Origin: Pseudomonadota bacterium
Lineage (GTDB): Bacteria > Pseudomonadota > Gammaproteobacteria > Burkholderiales > Burkholderiaceae_B
DNA: 5,693 bases
Assembly (NCBI GenBank): GCA_023389535.1
Contig: JAEWEH010000366.1
Coordinates: 1-5,693 of the forward strand
Reading direction: 5' to 3'
Shown one piece after another: positions 5,150 to 5,693 of this stretch. Under the pieces are notes generated by a model that saw only the letters and a program-made list of their open reading frames with translations, ran no database searches and was not told the origin of the DNA. Position numbers and translations under genes: made by a program. Positions within the stretch are counted from its first letter, which is position 1, and each line of letters starts with the position of its first letter.

Positions 5150-5682
5150 AAGCTGATCTCCAGATCACGTAATTGCTGAACCGCGCCGCGGGTAACTGAC
5201 AGCAAATCGTCACCCACCAGCGGGTATTCGATGGCGCAAGGCAGCCCGCGCGGCATGGCGCGCATGATGGCGCGCCAGGGGGCCGCCGAATCCGTCAGGG
5301 GCACGGCAACCCAGCGTGCGGGCTGGCGCTGCACCCCCTTGTAATGCACATAACGTACCCGTCCGGCAAAAACCTGTGCCGCCTGCAAGGGACATTCGCC
5401 GTTCCAGTGCCAATTGCCCACATCGAAGGTCATCCCTAGCGGCAGTCCGGCTTGGTCCGCATCCGCGAAAAAACCTTCCAGCGCCTGCAGCGTACCCGCC
5501 GCGGCGGTCTGATCGTTCTCGATCAAGAGTTTTGTATCGCAGGCGTCCAGGCGCTCTGCGAGGCGCGACAGGCGGCCGGGCTCCGCCTTGCCGTAGCCGC
5601 CGATCGACATTTTCAATACTGGCGCCGACAGCGCCGCCGCAGCCTGCAGGCCACGCTCCAGGGCAGCGAGGTCCAGCTCGCC
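5146..5682 (-). CDS. kguE: KguE-like sugar phosphate isomerase/epimerase (TIM barrel), C-terminal two-thirds; 5' part missing or disrupted
   Basis: Xylose-isomerase-like TIM-barrel protein (AP endonuclease 2 family) of the KguE type, encoded first in Pseudomonas 2-ketogluconate operons; its biochemical role there is poorly defined. The open frame runs from 5682 down to TGA at 5146-5148 (178 residues), against about 260 for the family. Numbering from the TTG at 5616, probable metal ligands are Glu33 (LLIENDQT), Asp65 (MTFDVGNWHW), His91 (YVHYKG) and Glu130 (AIEYPL), so the C-terminal active-site half is intact. The residues before the TTG, GELDLAALERGLQAAAALSAPVLK, also look like family sequence, so the gene must begin further upstream. 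An in-frame TAA at 5683-5685 blocks this, which could mean a pseudogene, a frameshift, or a sequence error near the end. No ribosome site precedes the TTG at 5616 or the ATG at 5610, so neither is convincing as a real start. The 4-bp overlap with kguK indicates one operon. Confidence 0.75.
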   Translation of the reverse strand, partial: GELDLAALERGLQAAAALSAPVLKMSIGGYGKAEPGRLSRLAERLDACDTKLLIENDQTAAAGTLQALEGFFADADQAGLPLGMTFDVGNWHWNGECPLQAAQVFAGRVRYVHYKGVQRQPARWVAVPLTDSAAPWRAIMRAMPRGLPCAIEYPLVGDDLLSVTRGAVQQLRDLEISL

Positions 5683-5693
5683 TTAGGCAGACC

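Noticed and set aside
4148..5179. 343-codon open frame on the plus strand opposite kguK
   Set aside because: It lies antisense to a kinase with complete PfkB motifs, its translation shows no recognisable domain, and long antisense frames are expected in GC-rich DNA.
1..5693. CRISPR array, tRNA/rRNA, insertion sequence, phage or toxin-antitoxin genes
   Set aside because: No regularly spaced repeats, no RNA-gene-like stretch, no transposase motifs and no terminal inverted repeats were seen. All sequence is accounted for by ordinary metabolic genes and short gaps.

Overview
The window is a gene-dense, GC-rich stretch with short intergenic gaps. It looks like a Burkholderiales chromosome, most likely Alcaligenaceae (Bordetella/Achromobacter-like). 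The reasons are a Bug/TctC-type periplasmic receptor with no TctA/TctB beside it, an IclR regulator, and sugar-acid and organic-acid catabolic genes. The organism assignment is an inference from gene content and style, not from a marker gene. There are no RNA genes, CRISPR arrays or insertion sequences, and no gene-free stretch longer than about 100 bases.

Layout. (1) Positions 1-533, plus strand: the 3' part of a KDPG aldolase gene (eda), whose first ~34 codons lie outside the window. It converges on the next unit across a 61-bp gap holding a strong GC hairpin. (2) Positions 595-2327, minus strand: a two-gene unit. A PIG-L-superfamily protein of the GalB (gallate/protocatechuate-pathway hydratase) type is transcribed first, followed after 59 bp by a Bug-family solute receptor. 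(3) Positions 2430-3134, plus strand: a divergently transcribed IclR-family regulator. The 102-bp shared promoter region carries a perfect 7-bp inverted repeat (2374-2392) that overlaps promoter-like elements on both strands and is the best operator candidate. (4) Positions 3162-5682, minus strand: three genes in the order kguE-kguK-kguD. These are a TIM-barrel isomerase/epimerase-like protein (5' end missing and possibly disrupted), a PfkB sugar-acid kinase that overlaps it by 4 bases, and a GhrB/KguD-type D-2-hydroxyacid dehydrogenase.

How they fit together. kguE-kguK-kguD is the 2-ketogluconate catabolic set known from Pseudomonas. There KguK phosphorylates 2-ketogluconate and KguD reduces the product to 6-phosphogluconate, which enters the Entner-Doudoroff pathway ending with KDPG aldolase, the gene at the left edge. 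The usual kguT transporter is not between kguK and kguD. The Bug receptor could serve another acid, probably the substrate of the neighbouring GalB-like enzyme. An alternative reading is that the kinase acts on 2-keto-3-deoxygluconate and feeds the aldolase directly.

Nothing here looks like a wholly new system. The points most worth following up are the operator palindrome, the GalB-like active site lacking the deacetylase base, the compact IclR effector domain, and the in-frame stop in kguE near the window edge.
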